Below are positions 10,101-64,000 of a stretch of DNA of 64,000 nucleotides, one piece after another. The notes beneath the pieces are model-generated. The model had not been told where the DNA came from, made no database searches, and was given only the letters and a program-made list of their open reading frames with translations. Positions within the stretch are counted from its first letter, which is position 1. Each line of letters starts with the position of its first letter. The position numbers and the translations under genes are program-made. This DNA comes from Macquaria australasica (Eukaryota; Chordata; Actinopteri; Centrarchiformes; Percichthyidae), in the NCBI GenBank assembly GCA_005408345.1, contig SEMN01000093.1, positions 1,339,820 to 1,403,819 on the forward strand. The letters are read 5' to 3'.

Positions 10101-12141
10101 TCACTCTTGTTCACTTCTTTGACAAAAAACCAAACATCCAGATACCATATTTTACTAACTTCTCCTTGCTCTTTGTCTTTCAGTCAAGAGGCTCGCGTGC
10201 AGTTTTCCAGCTTTATCCAGAGAACTCAGAACAGGTGAAACATGGATGGTGGATGTAAAATCTGAAGTTTTCTCCAGATTCCCTTCTCACCTTCAGTCTT
10301 CTTCTCTCTCTCTAAAGCTGGAGCTGATCACGACGCAGGCCATGAAGGCAGGCTTCAGTGGAGGCATGGTGGTGGATTACCCCAACAGCAGCAAGGCTAA
10401 AAAGTCCGTACCTTTCAGAAGCTTTTATTTTGACACATTCAGCTACAGCCGCCTGCAATTGATTCCTTCTTAATAGCCTGTGAAATTCGTAGCAGTGTAC
10501 TTGCAACACAAGGCTAATTAGAACAGGATAACATTCAGATTGACGGTTTGTCACATTAGCCTCGTGATGAATTATCACTCATTAAAACAGTTTGCCTGAT
10601 TTACCCTTTCACACACAATCGTGTTTGTTTCCAGGTTCTTCCTGTGTCTGTTTGCTGGAGCAACAGGAGTCCTCCCCAAAGTAAGAAACAAAGGAGTTAG
10701 TGTTGGTGGAGATTATGGATGTCTGCATTTCATTTTAGCTACATTATGATCACTTTGATCTCTTTTTGTTCACCTCAGGGATTGGGATCAGAAACTTCAG
10801 ACAGAGCGGTTCCAAACCAGGTCCAGTTTTCAGGACAAAGGTAAAGATATTCACGGCAGTCTGAGTAATCAGATTATTGTGATAGTTTGATGAAATAGCA
10901 GTTGATATCAGAGTTTGTTTCAGTCACCAGAGTTGATCTGGATTTATTTGTTTTCTTGGTGTATTTTATTCAGAAAGATGTGATGAGACGCAGCCTGAGG
11001 CTGTCTGAGCGTCAGATGAAAATTGTTAAAATATTTTTGTTTCTTGATGTGCTTACTGCTGAAAATTTGCATATAAAGCATTTTGTAGATACCCCAAATG
11101 TATGGGTTTTGAAGACACACACTGTTTAATTCATTCTTTGTAGATTGCTTTTAAGTTAATTGTTTGATTCCTTTTTTTAATGCCTAACATTTGCTGGTTT
11201 CAGCTTCTAAATGTGAGGATTTGCTGCTTCTCTTTATCTGTTCTGATAGTATTACCAGAATATCTTTTGGGTTTTGGACTGTTAGCTTGACATCATTAGT
11301 AATTTGCATATTGGGTTTTGCGAGACATTGAGCTGTGGGAAATTGTGATCACCTTTTTTCCACTATTTTTAAACACATTTTATAGACAAAACAATTAATT
11401 GATAAATGAAAATAATCATTAGTTGCAGCCCTACTTTACTCTGATTAGGATAATCCCTATTTTGTTATTGATTTGTATTAAAACAGCCATTTAAAAATGT
11501 TCCAATCTATGACTTGCCATCAGGATAGGCAGCAGGTCTTGGCCATGATAAGTGCAGGTTCAGTCGTACCTGCTTTGATGAAGCCAAAAGACCGAGAGAA
11601 ATCTAGAAAGGGTCGTTGTCCTGCCTGACTTAAAACCCTGTCAGGCAGCTTTTCCTCCCTTTCACAAAGTGATGTTCGAGTTTCTCCTCCCGGTTCCACA
11701 AATAGAGTGGACGTGTGAAACATTTTGCGTCAGAGGCAGAGTTTTGGATGCGGTTTGTCACAAAGAACAAGGTGCATTTTAAACAAGCTAAATCAGCCAC
11801 ATTTTGTCTTTGTGAAGATGCCGGTTCAAAAACATGAAGGGGAAATCGGTGAAGAAGGGACGAGATTGGATCTTTGAGAAGAAGGAGAGGAGGAGAAGAC
11901 AGGGACGGTATGTACACAACTGTGTTTTAAACTCTCAGGACAGAAAACTGGATTTATTATCTTGTGCTGAAATATTCATGTTCTAAATAATGTAATATAC
12001 TTAAGTTTAACTGAATGACCTCTGATCAGCTGTATTCTGTAACCCTTGCTGACTTCTCTCTCTGCTGTGTGTTTGCTGGCCTGCAGGGAGGTTCGAGCTG
12101 ACACAAAATACACTGGACGTCAGAGAAGGCCTCATTTCTAG
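7129..12141 (+). CDS. bud23: 18S rRNA (guanine-N7)-methyltransferase Bud23
   Basis: Complete 12-exon gene, 849 nt, 282 residues (human 281). Exons: 7129-7176, 7480-7517, 8006-8101, 8584-8666, 9792-9888, 9993-10089, 10184-10234, 10318-10403, 10635-10680, 10779-10840, 11818-11907, 12087-12141. All introns are GT/AG and phases join without frameshift. It begins MTSNCRRPEHAAPPDV and ends GRQRRPHF. SAM-binding motif I is LLDVGCGSG (about residues 57-65), followed by the acidic DIS after strand 2. DMGQGMPFRPGTFDGCIS and QLYPENSEQ are family hallmarks. The C-terminus is strongly basic (EKKERRRRQGR), typical of its nuclear/nucleolar signal. With TRMT112 it methylates N7 of a guanosine in 18S rRNA and supports 40S maturation. 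The ATG context ACAACAATG is good. Intron 10 holds a hAT-like MITE and intron 4 an L2-like tail. Confidence 0.96.
7243..7280. repeat. GC-rich hairpin in bud23 intron 1
   Basis: Arms 7243-7255 (GAGCCTTCGGGGG) and 7268-7280 (CCCCCGACGGCTC) pair over 13 bp with one mismatch and a 12-nt AT-rich loop. It lies about 67 bp after the exon 1 donor. Confidence 0.7.
9095..9333 (+). mobile_element. 5'-truncated L2/CR1-like LINE or SINE 3' tail
   Basis: In bud23 intron 4. The segment ends with the teleost LINE-tail pattern CTGAATTTCCCC...GGGATCAATAAA followed by a short TTATCTTATCT repeat. The upstream T-rich part resembles the 3'UTR of the LINE copy at 25.7-26.5 kb. No coding sequence remains. Confidence 0.6.
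11199..11434 (-). mobile_element. hAT-like MITE, partial copy
   Basis: In bud23 intron 10. It ends AATAATCATTAGTTGCAGCC, the complement of the GGCTGCAACTAATGATTATT terminus seen at other copies (15498, 52912). The interior carries the shared 'GCTTCTAAATGTGAGGATTTG' type block. One end appears degraded. Non-autonomous, no transposase. Confidence 0.6.
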
Positions 12142-12575
12142 CTCTGACTCATGCAGCTGTGCCTTCATTAGCTGTTGCCTGTACCACCCTGCTCCCAATC
12201 ACCTCTGGAACTGCAGAGGGTTTGGACGTCATTTTTCAACTCTTTAATTCAAGTGGATGAGATGCAAGAGTAACATGCTATTACAGCCAATCGTTGTTAT
12301 ATTCGGTTGAGTGTTTGGCAACTTGTTTCTCTCAAATAGTGGTAAGGTTTCACTCTCCATGTTCATGTTGGCTGAAAGATACCAAGTACATGGACAGACA
12401 TCTGTACGGTTTACCGGTGACACAAAACACAGTGGAGACGTTGACATTGACAGCACCAACAATGTCATAGAATTAAAACAATTTTGTCAAGTCTTCTGTC
12501 TCTGATCAGCTGTTTATTGTATTATCTGCAGTATTTTTATCTGCACAAAAAAAAAAATAAAACGGAAGAAATTGA
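12142..12575 (+). other. bud23: bud23 3'UTR with AATAAA at 12556-12561
   Basis: Sequence after the bud23 TAG has no credible gene. The AATAAA at 12556-12561, inside an A-rich run, is a good candidate for the polyadenylation signal. Confidence 0.6.
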
Positions 12576-12579
12576 ACAA

Positions 12580-13555
12580 ACAACCTTCATGTATTTGTGA
12601 AAACTGCACTGTTTCACAATCCTATGTTACAAAAACCATCCTGTGAAGGAGATGGCATGTGCAAAATGATACATAGAGTACATATTCAGATTTGTGTGAT
12701 GGTCCTGAACAAACTGGCAGTTCATTAAGTTAATGAAGATTACAAAAAGGAGAGAGTCAATGAAGAAGAAAGCGCTTGGTCATAAGGGGAAAATTAAACT
12801 AAATGAACTTTCAAATAAAATAAAACAGATTGCTGCAGCTACTCACTAAATTTTTATTTTTTATTTTTTATTATGTTTGATGGTTTTTGAAGACCATTAT
12901 TATTAGTAGAATAGTACTCACAAGACCTGCTGTATAACATAATAAAGACATGTAGACTATTGATATGGTTTTAAAAATTCATAAAATGTAAATTTAAGTC
13001 TTTATTTGGACAAGTAAGAAAACAATAAATACTACATTAATGGATTAAAAAAAGGATTGCCAGTGAGATTAAAAAACCCAAATGGGCATATGAAGGCATC
13101 CACAAAAAAGAAAATTAAATGATCTTATCTATATTTTATTATGCATAGTTGTAAAAACAAATGTAAAATCCCAATTAATGTCGAGGTCTGAGCGAAGAGT
13201 TAATTTGCAAAAATGAATAAACCAACTCCATTTTGATTGATATTCCCTTGAGTGCACAATAATAATAAAAAAAGATTTATGAAAATAGCCTGCATAAAAA
13301 CTCCTTAAATCTGCGCCGCGTGTGGCCGACAGAGGTCGCTGTGCGCTTTGGCACAATGGAAACCACCTGGGCGTTATCTCTGAACCTGCTCAATCGATAA
13401 CCAAATCCAACACAATCTCACCACTCAGCCACACACTCTGTCTGAGGTGATCATTTCCTCTCAATCCAGCCTTCAATCTGTTAGACTGACTTTAACGGAA
13501 CTAAAAGAAACTTGTAGGGGAGGTTCATTTAAAAAAAAAAAAGGTCAATTAGTGC
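12580..13555. other. AT-rich intergenic interval bud23-stx1a
   Basis: About 1 kb of AT-rich DNA with many TAAA and ATTTTT runs. No gene or mobile element recognised. CpG density rises only after about 13.3 kb, toward the stx1a promoter. Confidence 0.5.
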
Positions 13556-13809
13556 GTGTTGAGGAGGAAGTTGAGGGTGTGTAATGGGTTAACGGCGGAA
13601 GGCCTCGCCTCACCTTTAGTGCGCGTCACCCGGCTCTGTGAGTGGTCCCAGCATCCAAACCGAAGGGGGAAAATCGCCGCCTCTCGCCGCCGTCACACGC
13701 GCATCCTCGCCCCGGTCGGTCTCACACCATCCTGTCGGTCTCCGCCCCGCCGCTCCATCATCCAGAAGACAGCGGGAACTGAAAGGAATAAGAGTGATTT
13801 GCCGGAACC
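13556..13809 (+). promoter_or_regulatory. stx1a: stx1a promoter/5'UTR, CpG-rich
   Basis: CpG-dense stretch directly ahead of the stx1a ATG (GCGCGTCACCC, CGCCGCC, CGCGCATCC), with a GC-box-like CCGCCCCGCC at 13742-13751 that could bind Sp-family factors. No TATA box is evident, as expected for a CpG-type neuronal promoter. The small open frames across it are compositional. Confidence 0.55.
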
Positions 13810-56570
<42,761 letters not shown>

Positions 56571-57138
56571 GTGAGTAGACCTGGGAGACTAAACCCTCCA
56601 CCACCCTTCATACTGACTGCACACATGTTAACGCTGCATGATTTACAGCAACACATCTGCATCTCTTCTCAGTCACATAGTGTTTGGTTATTGTGCAGTT
56701 TTCAAGGTTTTTTTTAAACACTGGTGTTGCAGTAAAGATTCGTGAGAACATTTGTGCAGATTGAGTGAGCTCATACCAAAACCAAGGTGTTTTCATTTAC
56801 AGCAAATCACTTGTCGTAAGTCAGACTGGACGATCACCTCTTGATATGTCTTGGTCACTTGACAGGACACACTTTTAGTCCTGTTTTATATGGAGGAGGA
56901 GCTGGGAGAGGAATCAACAGTGTCTGGAAAGAGGGATTATTGTCAGACTTGGAGAACACAGGCAGAAAACAGTTCTGACATCCTAATCTTTTTGTTGGTG
57001 TGCCATGTGGTGCCCCAGATGCCACATTGGTTGTCTTCTACTCTGTCACACTACAGGGGATAAAACGATGGACTGTCGTTCTTGATGTCCACTTTCATTT
57101 TTGATCCCCCAGGTTCGTCAGATGAGTCTAATACCGTG

Positions 57139-57425
57139 TAGTCAGAATCAGAATCGGATTTATTGCCAAGTAGATTTTCACATACAAGGAATTTGTTTTG
57201 GTGTGTAGGTGCATAAATAAGCATAAATATATACAGATATATAAAATAAAGCCACTAAAAAGCAAGTACTGTAAAAAAGCAAGTCAAGAATACTAATTTA
57301 AAATAGAGAAATTAGCAATAAAAACCGTGAAGAAATATAAAATAAAATAAAATAAGATAAAATACAATAATATGAAAAAGAAGAGCTGTACATTTTGTGC
57401 AGAATGTGCAAAATATTAACTGAGG
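57139..57425 (-). mobile_element. LINE/SINE 3'-end fragment, minus orientation
   Basis: The plus strand reads AGAATCAGAATCGGATTTAT / TGCCAAGTAGATTTTCACAT / ACAAGGAATTTGTTTTGGTG, a dispersed teleost retroposon tail in reverse, followed by an A-rich body with AAAATAAAATAA runs. Confidence 0.55.
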
Positions 57426-60400
57426 TATGTGTAAAAGTTCACAGTATGCAGTGTACATACGTTAATGTAACGCACTGATGGGGCTTAGTCTACGTATGAC
57501 ACGTAATCATTGCTATGGCCTTGATGTGGAGAAATGTACTATAATTGTTACTAAACCAAACCTAACACTAAACTACATACCTTCCATACAAGGGTCGCTG
57601 TAAATTGGATGAAACTTTTGGTCAGCTTTGGTCATTTATGTCCATAACAGGCCCTTGTCAAAACAGTAAACAAAAATGTCATATTTCCCTGCATGTCTTT
57701 TATCAAGCGTCATCCTCTTCATCTTCATCCTCCCCGATGTTAGTTTCATGTTTATTAGGCTAAAAGTACAGTCTATTCTCCATTCTCCATCACTTTGTAA
57801 ATGTTCAAAATATTCTTTTACACCTGCACAGTATCAGTGTCACCCATTTTTGCAAGAGCATTTTTGTGTCTACATGCTCTTACGAAAGTGTGAGGATGTG
57901 AAGATGTGCCAGTGCTGATATACATCTATACATGTATGATTTACTGTATACTCTTCTAAGACTAGTCCCTGTCAGAATTATGGACATGCAAGCTACTGCA
58001 ACATTGCCTTGATTTTTTTTTCCAAAATATTAACAACTGTTCAAATTAAATCAGGGAAATTCATGTGGTAAGAAGTGCCATGATTGCTGAGGCAGGCCCT
58101 TCACTCATCTCTATTTTTGAATCTTTTGCATTGTGATTTCTGGCAGGAGAAAACTTCCTGTTTGTACCACAACCACTTTCCACTCAGTAATACGTCTTTG
58201 TGGTGAACTGTTTTTACTTTGTGTAGCAGTTAAAGTAACCAAAAATGAATAGTCACCCATCAACATTCACTCTACTGGGTTGACATGCAGTTTAATGTAT
58301 AAAACCACATGTAAATACTAACACAAATATATTACGTGCATTATTTTCTGTCTGTTACATTTATTATTAATGAAAAAATAGGCTTTAACTTGGGTGGTGA
58401 AAATAATTTATTTCAGCTCCAAGCTGTTGGCTGTTTATGCACTTCAACTTCAACTTCTTCAACTTCCCCAAGGGGAAATAAATACATAAAATGTAGTCTA
58501 AATCTGTAAAATTAATGCTAAAAACCCTTCCCACAAACTCACATAAAACAATGTTCATCAGTGGCAGCACAACATAACATACATCCAACCATTATCATCC
58601 CAGCCGATCATCCATGGCACTTGTGGAGGAATGAGTACAAAAAAGCTGTTCTTTATTGATTTTGTTTATAGAGAAATTTCAGTTTATTCCATCCATATTT
58701 TTATTTAGAATTTGTCTGGTGTAGTGTACCAAAACAACCGCTCTCACACTTTCCAAAACACATACTTCACCAACACCTACACCCATATGCATGCACATGC
58801 CAGGTTGCTGCAGCTGAGATCTGAGCTCCTCTCACTCCTGTCACACTGTATGTGTAATATGATTTGACAGGTATTAGCTGCGGGCCTCGGGGCTCCTGGA
58901 CCAGACACTTACATGGCCTCTGCAACGGCATCCTGGCAGGCTGCATCGTGCCAGCTGCCCCTAACAGTCATCGTGATACAGTCACCTTATACACAAAGGC
59001 ACACACACATGCATGCAGGGAATAACACCGTGACTCATTTAGTGGTAATAGCAGAGAAGAGCAGGGGCAGTTATGTTGCAGGGCGCTTGGCATAGACGTA
59101 ATTTCCTCTGGCCATCTGTTAGTTTAGAGTGGGCACATGCAGCAGGTCCGTATGTGTGAGCACTGCCCAGTATACGCTAAATCCAGTCAAAAGAACAGCA
59201 GTGACAACACACAGTATTTTCTGGGGTTAATCAAAGGACAAACACATCCTCAGGAATGAAAATACACACACCTGATGCACTTTTTCCTTGAGCTCCTCCA
59301 GGTCCGTTTGGGATTTGATTTTTTGTCAGCTGGTGGAGTCACGGGAGGCCCTCGCTGATATCACCTGTCGTCAAGGAAAGGATTAGACACACAGGGAGAG
59401 TATGGAGGAGATGAGTATAGGGCAAAGAAAGAAATGCAGTTTTTTTGGTTTTGAAGGAAAACACAAGATCGCATGTCTCCACTAAAGCTTTTCCCATTCA
59501 GAATACATTCTGTCTTTATTTTGATCAAACACAATTTAATTCCTTTAAGGTTATGTCGCAAGAGAACTGTGTTTCTGTTGTGCCACCTCCTTTGACTTGT
59601 TTGTGTGTGAATCAATAATAGTGTGTCACACACACATAGGGAAACCTAGTATCGATGTTTTCTCTGCGGCTTCGCTCCTTTCCTGTTCGCCTCTGGATGC
59701 AGAGATAAAAGAATTTGGAAAGCAACGCTGTGACATACTGTAAACATGTAATTGTCATGACAACAGCATTTTTTTTGCCCCTATTTGCATGGCCAACAGT
59801 GCTGCAGGAAACCCTCAACCTACTGCCTTTCTATATATATATTATTTTAGATTTCTTCTGTTTAAATAAAATGGTTGCACTTGTTCCCAGCAGCAAAACA
59901 TTTTCAGGATGCTGCTGATACTTCTTTCACACCTTTGATATCAAGGCAAGCACTCTATTTCTGCAGAATATACTGTATTATTTAACAGTGTGGATAACTT
60001 TGATCCCTACCACATCTCACTAATAAACAGTGATTTATTTGAAATAATGTTTCCATGATGAGCTGCTGAGCTGTAGAAAATAAAAAAATGATACAATAGG
60101 CTGATTATGGACCTGTAAATTAATTAAAAATAAATAATACATTTGAGCTCAAGTCTTTTAAAAAGTAACTTAAAACACTACTAGTGAGAAACTGAGCTAT
60201 CTGATATCCAACCCACTATGTCAGTTAATTCAAGGGTATAGTTCACCGTTATCGTCTGTGTCCTTGTGACTTATCACATCAGCTGGAATATTTTTTGCAT
60301 TGCCAGTTAGGACTGAAACACTACTGTCATATTTCAAGCCAGTGCAATAGCAATTCTGTAGCATTCTAGTTTATTATTGATTGAGAATGCAGAATATCAC

Positions 60401-61754
60401 GCATTCATTTGCTTCCATAAGCAGACGCGCAGGCCCCCAGCAGGATGGAGGGGATGTTGGTCACAGGCATCGCAGACATTTTATTATGTTTTATTTCCCC
60501 GCGGACACTCCCTCACTCACAATGCCAGTGAAAAAGACAGAGGTGTACACCAACACATTCTTCCTGTATAACAAACAGATTGACCTACTGTATATGTGTG
60601 CAGATAAGCTATACATGCTTTTCTCATTCCTCTGCAGGGGAAAATACAGTGAACAGAAGTATGAAAAAATCACTCGCCTCTTTCACTCTTTTCCTTGGGG
60701 GTCTCACTTCATTTGTGTTACATAACAATGGAAATTAAATAATACTGTTACTGGTAGCAGCATAGTATGAATGATTTAATAGACCATAAATGCTACGGGT
60801 GAAGTGAGACTTCTTGGCTTCATATTAGGCTTCTCAGGGTTTGGGTCTCCATGGTAACAAATAAGAGCTTCCCTCGGAGGCTGTCAAGGTTTTAAAAAAA
60901 AAAAGCCAATGAGGAATGCGTGTGTATGTGTGTGTGTAGGAAGTGAGATAAATGGGGAAGGGTAGCACCAGAGTGCCTTCATTGTTTTTTTTTCTCCTCA
61001 CAATTATCCATGACTCATTGTTACCCCTCTCTCTGTCCTTCAACTCTAACTCTGACCCTCTTTAATGCTGTAATTTTAGCTTTAATGATAGAGAGATTAT
61101 TTATTATCAGAGAGGCCTGGAGAATAGGGAATTGATCACGGCGATGTGGTGAACGTGGTCTCTCACTCCTCTTTTGAGTGCCGTCTTCATCCTCTCATTT
61201 GTCAAACTGCAAAATGTCACTGCTGAACATGAGTAGATTCTTAATCACGGTAATGAAACAGCGGGACCACTTAACCACAACTAAATGAAATTCATTGGTT
61301 TGATATGGATATGAAGTTTGGATTAGTCATGATATGTCCAGTGTATGAGAGGAGAACTGAACAACAGTATGCTCTGAAACGCACATGGACACATGGGCGC
61401 ACGTTCATGCAACGGTAAACGTTTGAGAGCAGCTTCATCAGTATTCTGTTCATGAAGGCAATCATTGGCTCTGACTCCCGACCATCATCACTCACCATCA
61501 GCCTACCTGCTCTGCCACTGAGGCCCCCCAACGCCAACCACCAGTCTTCATCACACATATAAACACAATACACACACACTCACACACGCTCTGATTAGGC
61601 CATGAATAGAGGATTTGTAGCCGCCTCCAAAATCTCCTAGGAGCCACAGCTGATGGAGGTCCAGTGGAGAGGGAAAAGTAGAGCGATATCTGACAAAGCT
61701 AGCTGTGTGTAGGTCTATTAAGTTATATTACAGGTACAAATTAAGTGTCTGGTG

Positions 61755-61895
61755 TTTTCTCGTTTGATATTTTAGGAAACACATAGATTGCCTTTTTGTA
61801 AAGAGTTAGATGAGACGATTGATACCGCTTTCATGTCTATACGGTAAATATGAAGCTGCTTCTAGCTTAGCTTAGCCCAATAGCTGTGTTTCCCA
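61755..61895 (+). mobile_element. TIR MITE (GGAATAGTT family), eroded fragment
   Basis: AAGAGTTAGATGAGACGATT ... GATACCGCTTTCATGTC ... GGTAAATATGAAGCTGC ... TAGCTTAGCTTAGCCCA matches the left-internal part of the family. The terminus is eroded. Confidence 0.6.
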
Positions 61896-62605
61896 AAATC
61901 TCAAGCTATGACTAGTGAGACATAATAAATTCTCTCTTCCTGAAGAATTGTAGCTTGAGTGGTCTTGAGTCATTTTACCTCGACAGACAGATGTCACACT
62001 GACTACTGTAATTCATAAGCAAGCTAACTTAGCAACTTTTTTGTTGCTTTTTTTTGTGTGTAAAATACTGGATACTTTAACCTCTTTAGGCCTATAAAAA
62101 TCCTTCAAATGAAACAATCTGAGGGGGAAAAATTACTTTTTTACTACTCCACATTAAGGCCATAGTCTATGATGTGGGGTCATAAATAGACATCGCTTCA
62201 TTTTAAGGGGTCACCACCCAAAAAAGGTTGGTAACCGGCTGACTTCCAATATGTTGCCATACAAGTATCATTTGTGTTCCAGGTTAAAACAACAAGAAAG
62301 TAAGTTTAGAAATGTATTTTCAGCTAGACAGTGTTGTGAAAATTTCTCGTCATTGGTTGAACTTTATGTAGTTGCACTGCAGAGATTTTATAATATTTCC
62401 TTTCTCTGACTTTCACATCTTCAAACTCCTGATCCTTGCTTGACATGCTGTAACCTGCAGATTACTTTTCTTTAAAGTCTTTGTTTTGTTCTGGTTGGCT
62501 ATTAAAATAGTATGCCTGGATGACATTAGCATAATCAATATACCATAACAACTGAGAGAAGTTAGATAACTGCTCAGCTCGTACTGTACACCAGGTAATG
62601 GTGTA

Positions 62606-62634
62606 CCCATGAAGACGCAGGGTGTCTTCATGGG
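62606..62634. repeat. perfect 11-bp hairpin
   Basis: CCCATGAAGAC (62606-62616) and GTCTTCATGGG (62624-62634) with a 7-nt loop, in stx1a intron 6. Confidence 0.7.
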
Positions 62635-64000
62635 GAAGAGATAGTACGTACTGTATATACTGTATCTAGCCCCACAGAGGATTTAAAATGTGCAAAGGAG
62701 AGATTGGAGATGATGCTGACTGTGACTGACAGTGTCAGTGGGGCAGAAATGGAGCCCAAGAGAAGCATCTCTGCAGGCGAAGTCAGCACTCATACACGAG
62801 AATATTAATATAGGGGAATGTTTATGAAGTAGGACAACTCTGTCGGGGGAAATAAAGATGGATGAGGAGCAAACACATCAGCAGGAAGAAGCAGTAAGAT
62901 GTGCTGTCATACATGCAGGGTCAGTAGATAGAGAGATAGAAAGTTTGTTGGGGGGAGCCATGGAGTATTGAAGCAAACTTAATAAGTAGGTGATGTCCCT
63001 TTACCCTGTATACTTAAGATAGCTACACATGCACACAAGATTATGAGCCCTGTTTACTCACTCGTTTTGCCTGTTCTGACATTATTGGAGATGGAAATGT
63101 CAAAAGATTATCTGCAGGTATGAGATTCAATCTTAACCGCTACAAATGATGTGCAGACTGACCCAAGCTGATCTGATACTGTCAAACATGGCTGATATTT
63201 CCGACTCAATATTTGCACGTGACTTGTCTTCTTTTAAACACCCCAAAATGCAATGCCTTTCCTTCATATGTTAGGTACTGGTCATGTCTTTCTAAAGGCA
63301 AGAAAGTCAAACTTGTGGGTTTTAAAAACTGGAGAGACGGCGATAGGAATTGTTCAAAATAGAATATAAAACATGCAAAGTATACATTGATCCTTCGTCT
63401 AACAGTATTAATGTCATTCAGGTTAATGACATTCATGTCACGCACAGTATGGAAGAGGAAATGTAGGACAAATGCTACAATGCAATAGGTTATCATGAAC
63501 AGTTTTGGCTTTATTCCATTACAGCTTCAAAACAGATCAAAGTTGACCATAACAAATGGATCTAAAGAGGAGGAAAAATAGTAAATGTTAGTCTCAGGAG
63601 AAGTTTAAGTCAGTCATTTTACACCCTTGATTATCCTCATATTAGTCAGACAGATGACAGCAGCTAGATCTGGAAGAGCTTATTTGGGTGGGAAAACATG
63701 CCCGACTGGCTTTCAATATGAAAAAGGTGGGGTTACGTTATTGTTAGATGTGTGACCTTCTGAGCAGACCATTTCAGGCTGACGTTCACTCAGTAGTATT
63801 TGAAGTGTAAGCCTGTAAGTGTTGGGACAAGTCAGTATTTATATTAATTTCTAACTGAGCCTTGTGTTTTAGGTTGAATTCAACTAAACATTCAAGATGC
63901 CTGGTTGAATACTGACAAATCCACAAACACACACTAAATCCTGTAACATTCAGATCAGCTGAAAGTAAAAGTGTAATCAGATTCATGGTGATAGACTGAT

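Larger units (their letters stand above)
56571..64000 (+). other. stx1a: stx1a intron 6 (at least 7.4 kb, runs off the window)
   Basis: No exon found. Contents: a LINE-tail-like repeat (57.14-57.43 kb), a MITE fragment (61.76-61.90 kb) and an 11-bp hairpin (62.61 kb). The rest, including 57.5-61.7 and 62.7-64.0 kb, shows no feature I can support. Confidence 0.7.

Noticed and set aside
56880..56925. GGAGGAGCTGGGAGAGG region as a possible stx1a exon 7 (EELEDMLESG)
   Set aside because: No acceptor/donor pair in the required phase, and the translation does not give TTTSEELEDMLE.
59281..59360. Possible minus-strand coding bit (DLEELKEK-like)
   Set aside because: The open frame is short, without splice signals or matching neighbours.
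63408..63441. 9-bp inverted repeat AATGTCATT/AATGACATT
   Set aside because: Short and AT-rich. Expected by chance in a window this long.

Overview
The window is animal nuclear DNA from a ray-finned fish, most likely a percomorph teleost. Genes are split by canonical GT/AG introns. The proteins are vertebrate orthologues. Non-coding DNA is full of repeats I associate with teleosts: L2/CR1-like LINE tails ending in ATCTT repeats, Tc1 remnants, hAT-like and GGAATAGTT-type MITEs, and long TG and CT microsatellites. No rRNA, tRNA, CRISPR or bacterial-type feature was seen.

Layout. (1) 1-3.3 kb: last intron, last coding exon and 3'UTR of sh2b2 (SH2B adaptor protein 2, APS), plus strand. (2) 4.99-6.14 kb: intronless dnajc30, minus strand. 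(3) 6.14-7.13 kb: a head-to-head (bidirectional) promoter interval with a near-perfect CRE. (4) 7.13-12.14 kb: complete 12-exon bud23 (18S rRNA m7G methyltransferase, formerly WBSCR22), plus strand. (5) 13.56-64 kb: promoter and first six coding exons of stx1a (syntaxin 1A), plus strand, with introns of about 16.5, 8.0, 13.7, 3.5 and 0.6 kb. Intron 6 runs off the window. The SNARE and membrane-anchor exons are not present.

The block corresponds to part of the human Williams-Beuren region (DNAJC30-BUD23-STX1A, 7q11.23), with sh2b2 placed next to it. In human, SH2B2 lies at 7q22, while the paralogues SH2B1 and STX1B share 16p11.2. The fish order therefore looks like an ancestral SH2B-STX1 linkage. 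The genes share no single pathway: receptor-kinase signalling (sh2b2), mitochondrial inner-membrane chaperoning (dnajc30), small-subunit ribosome maturation (bud23) and neurotransmitter exocytosis (stx1a).

The roughly 50 kb of stx1a intron holds nearly all the mobile-element material: at least four members of one TIR-bearing MITE family (one carrying a nested insertion), a third foldback element with a possible target-site duplication, a retroposon with an inverted 5' part, and several near-perfect hairpins. The strongest is a 71-nt pre-miRNA-like hairpin 46 bp after stx1a exon 1. I found no clear new protein-coding system. The most notable items are the splice-site microsatellites before stx1a exons 2 and 3, the hairpins, the long N-terminal extension of Dnajc30, and a short minus-strand orphan exon-like ORF at 22.5 kb.
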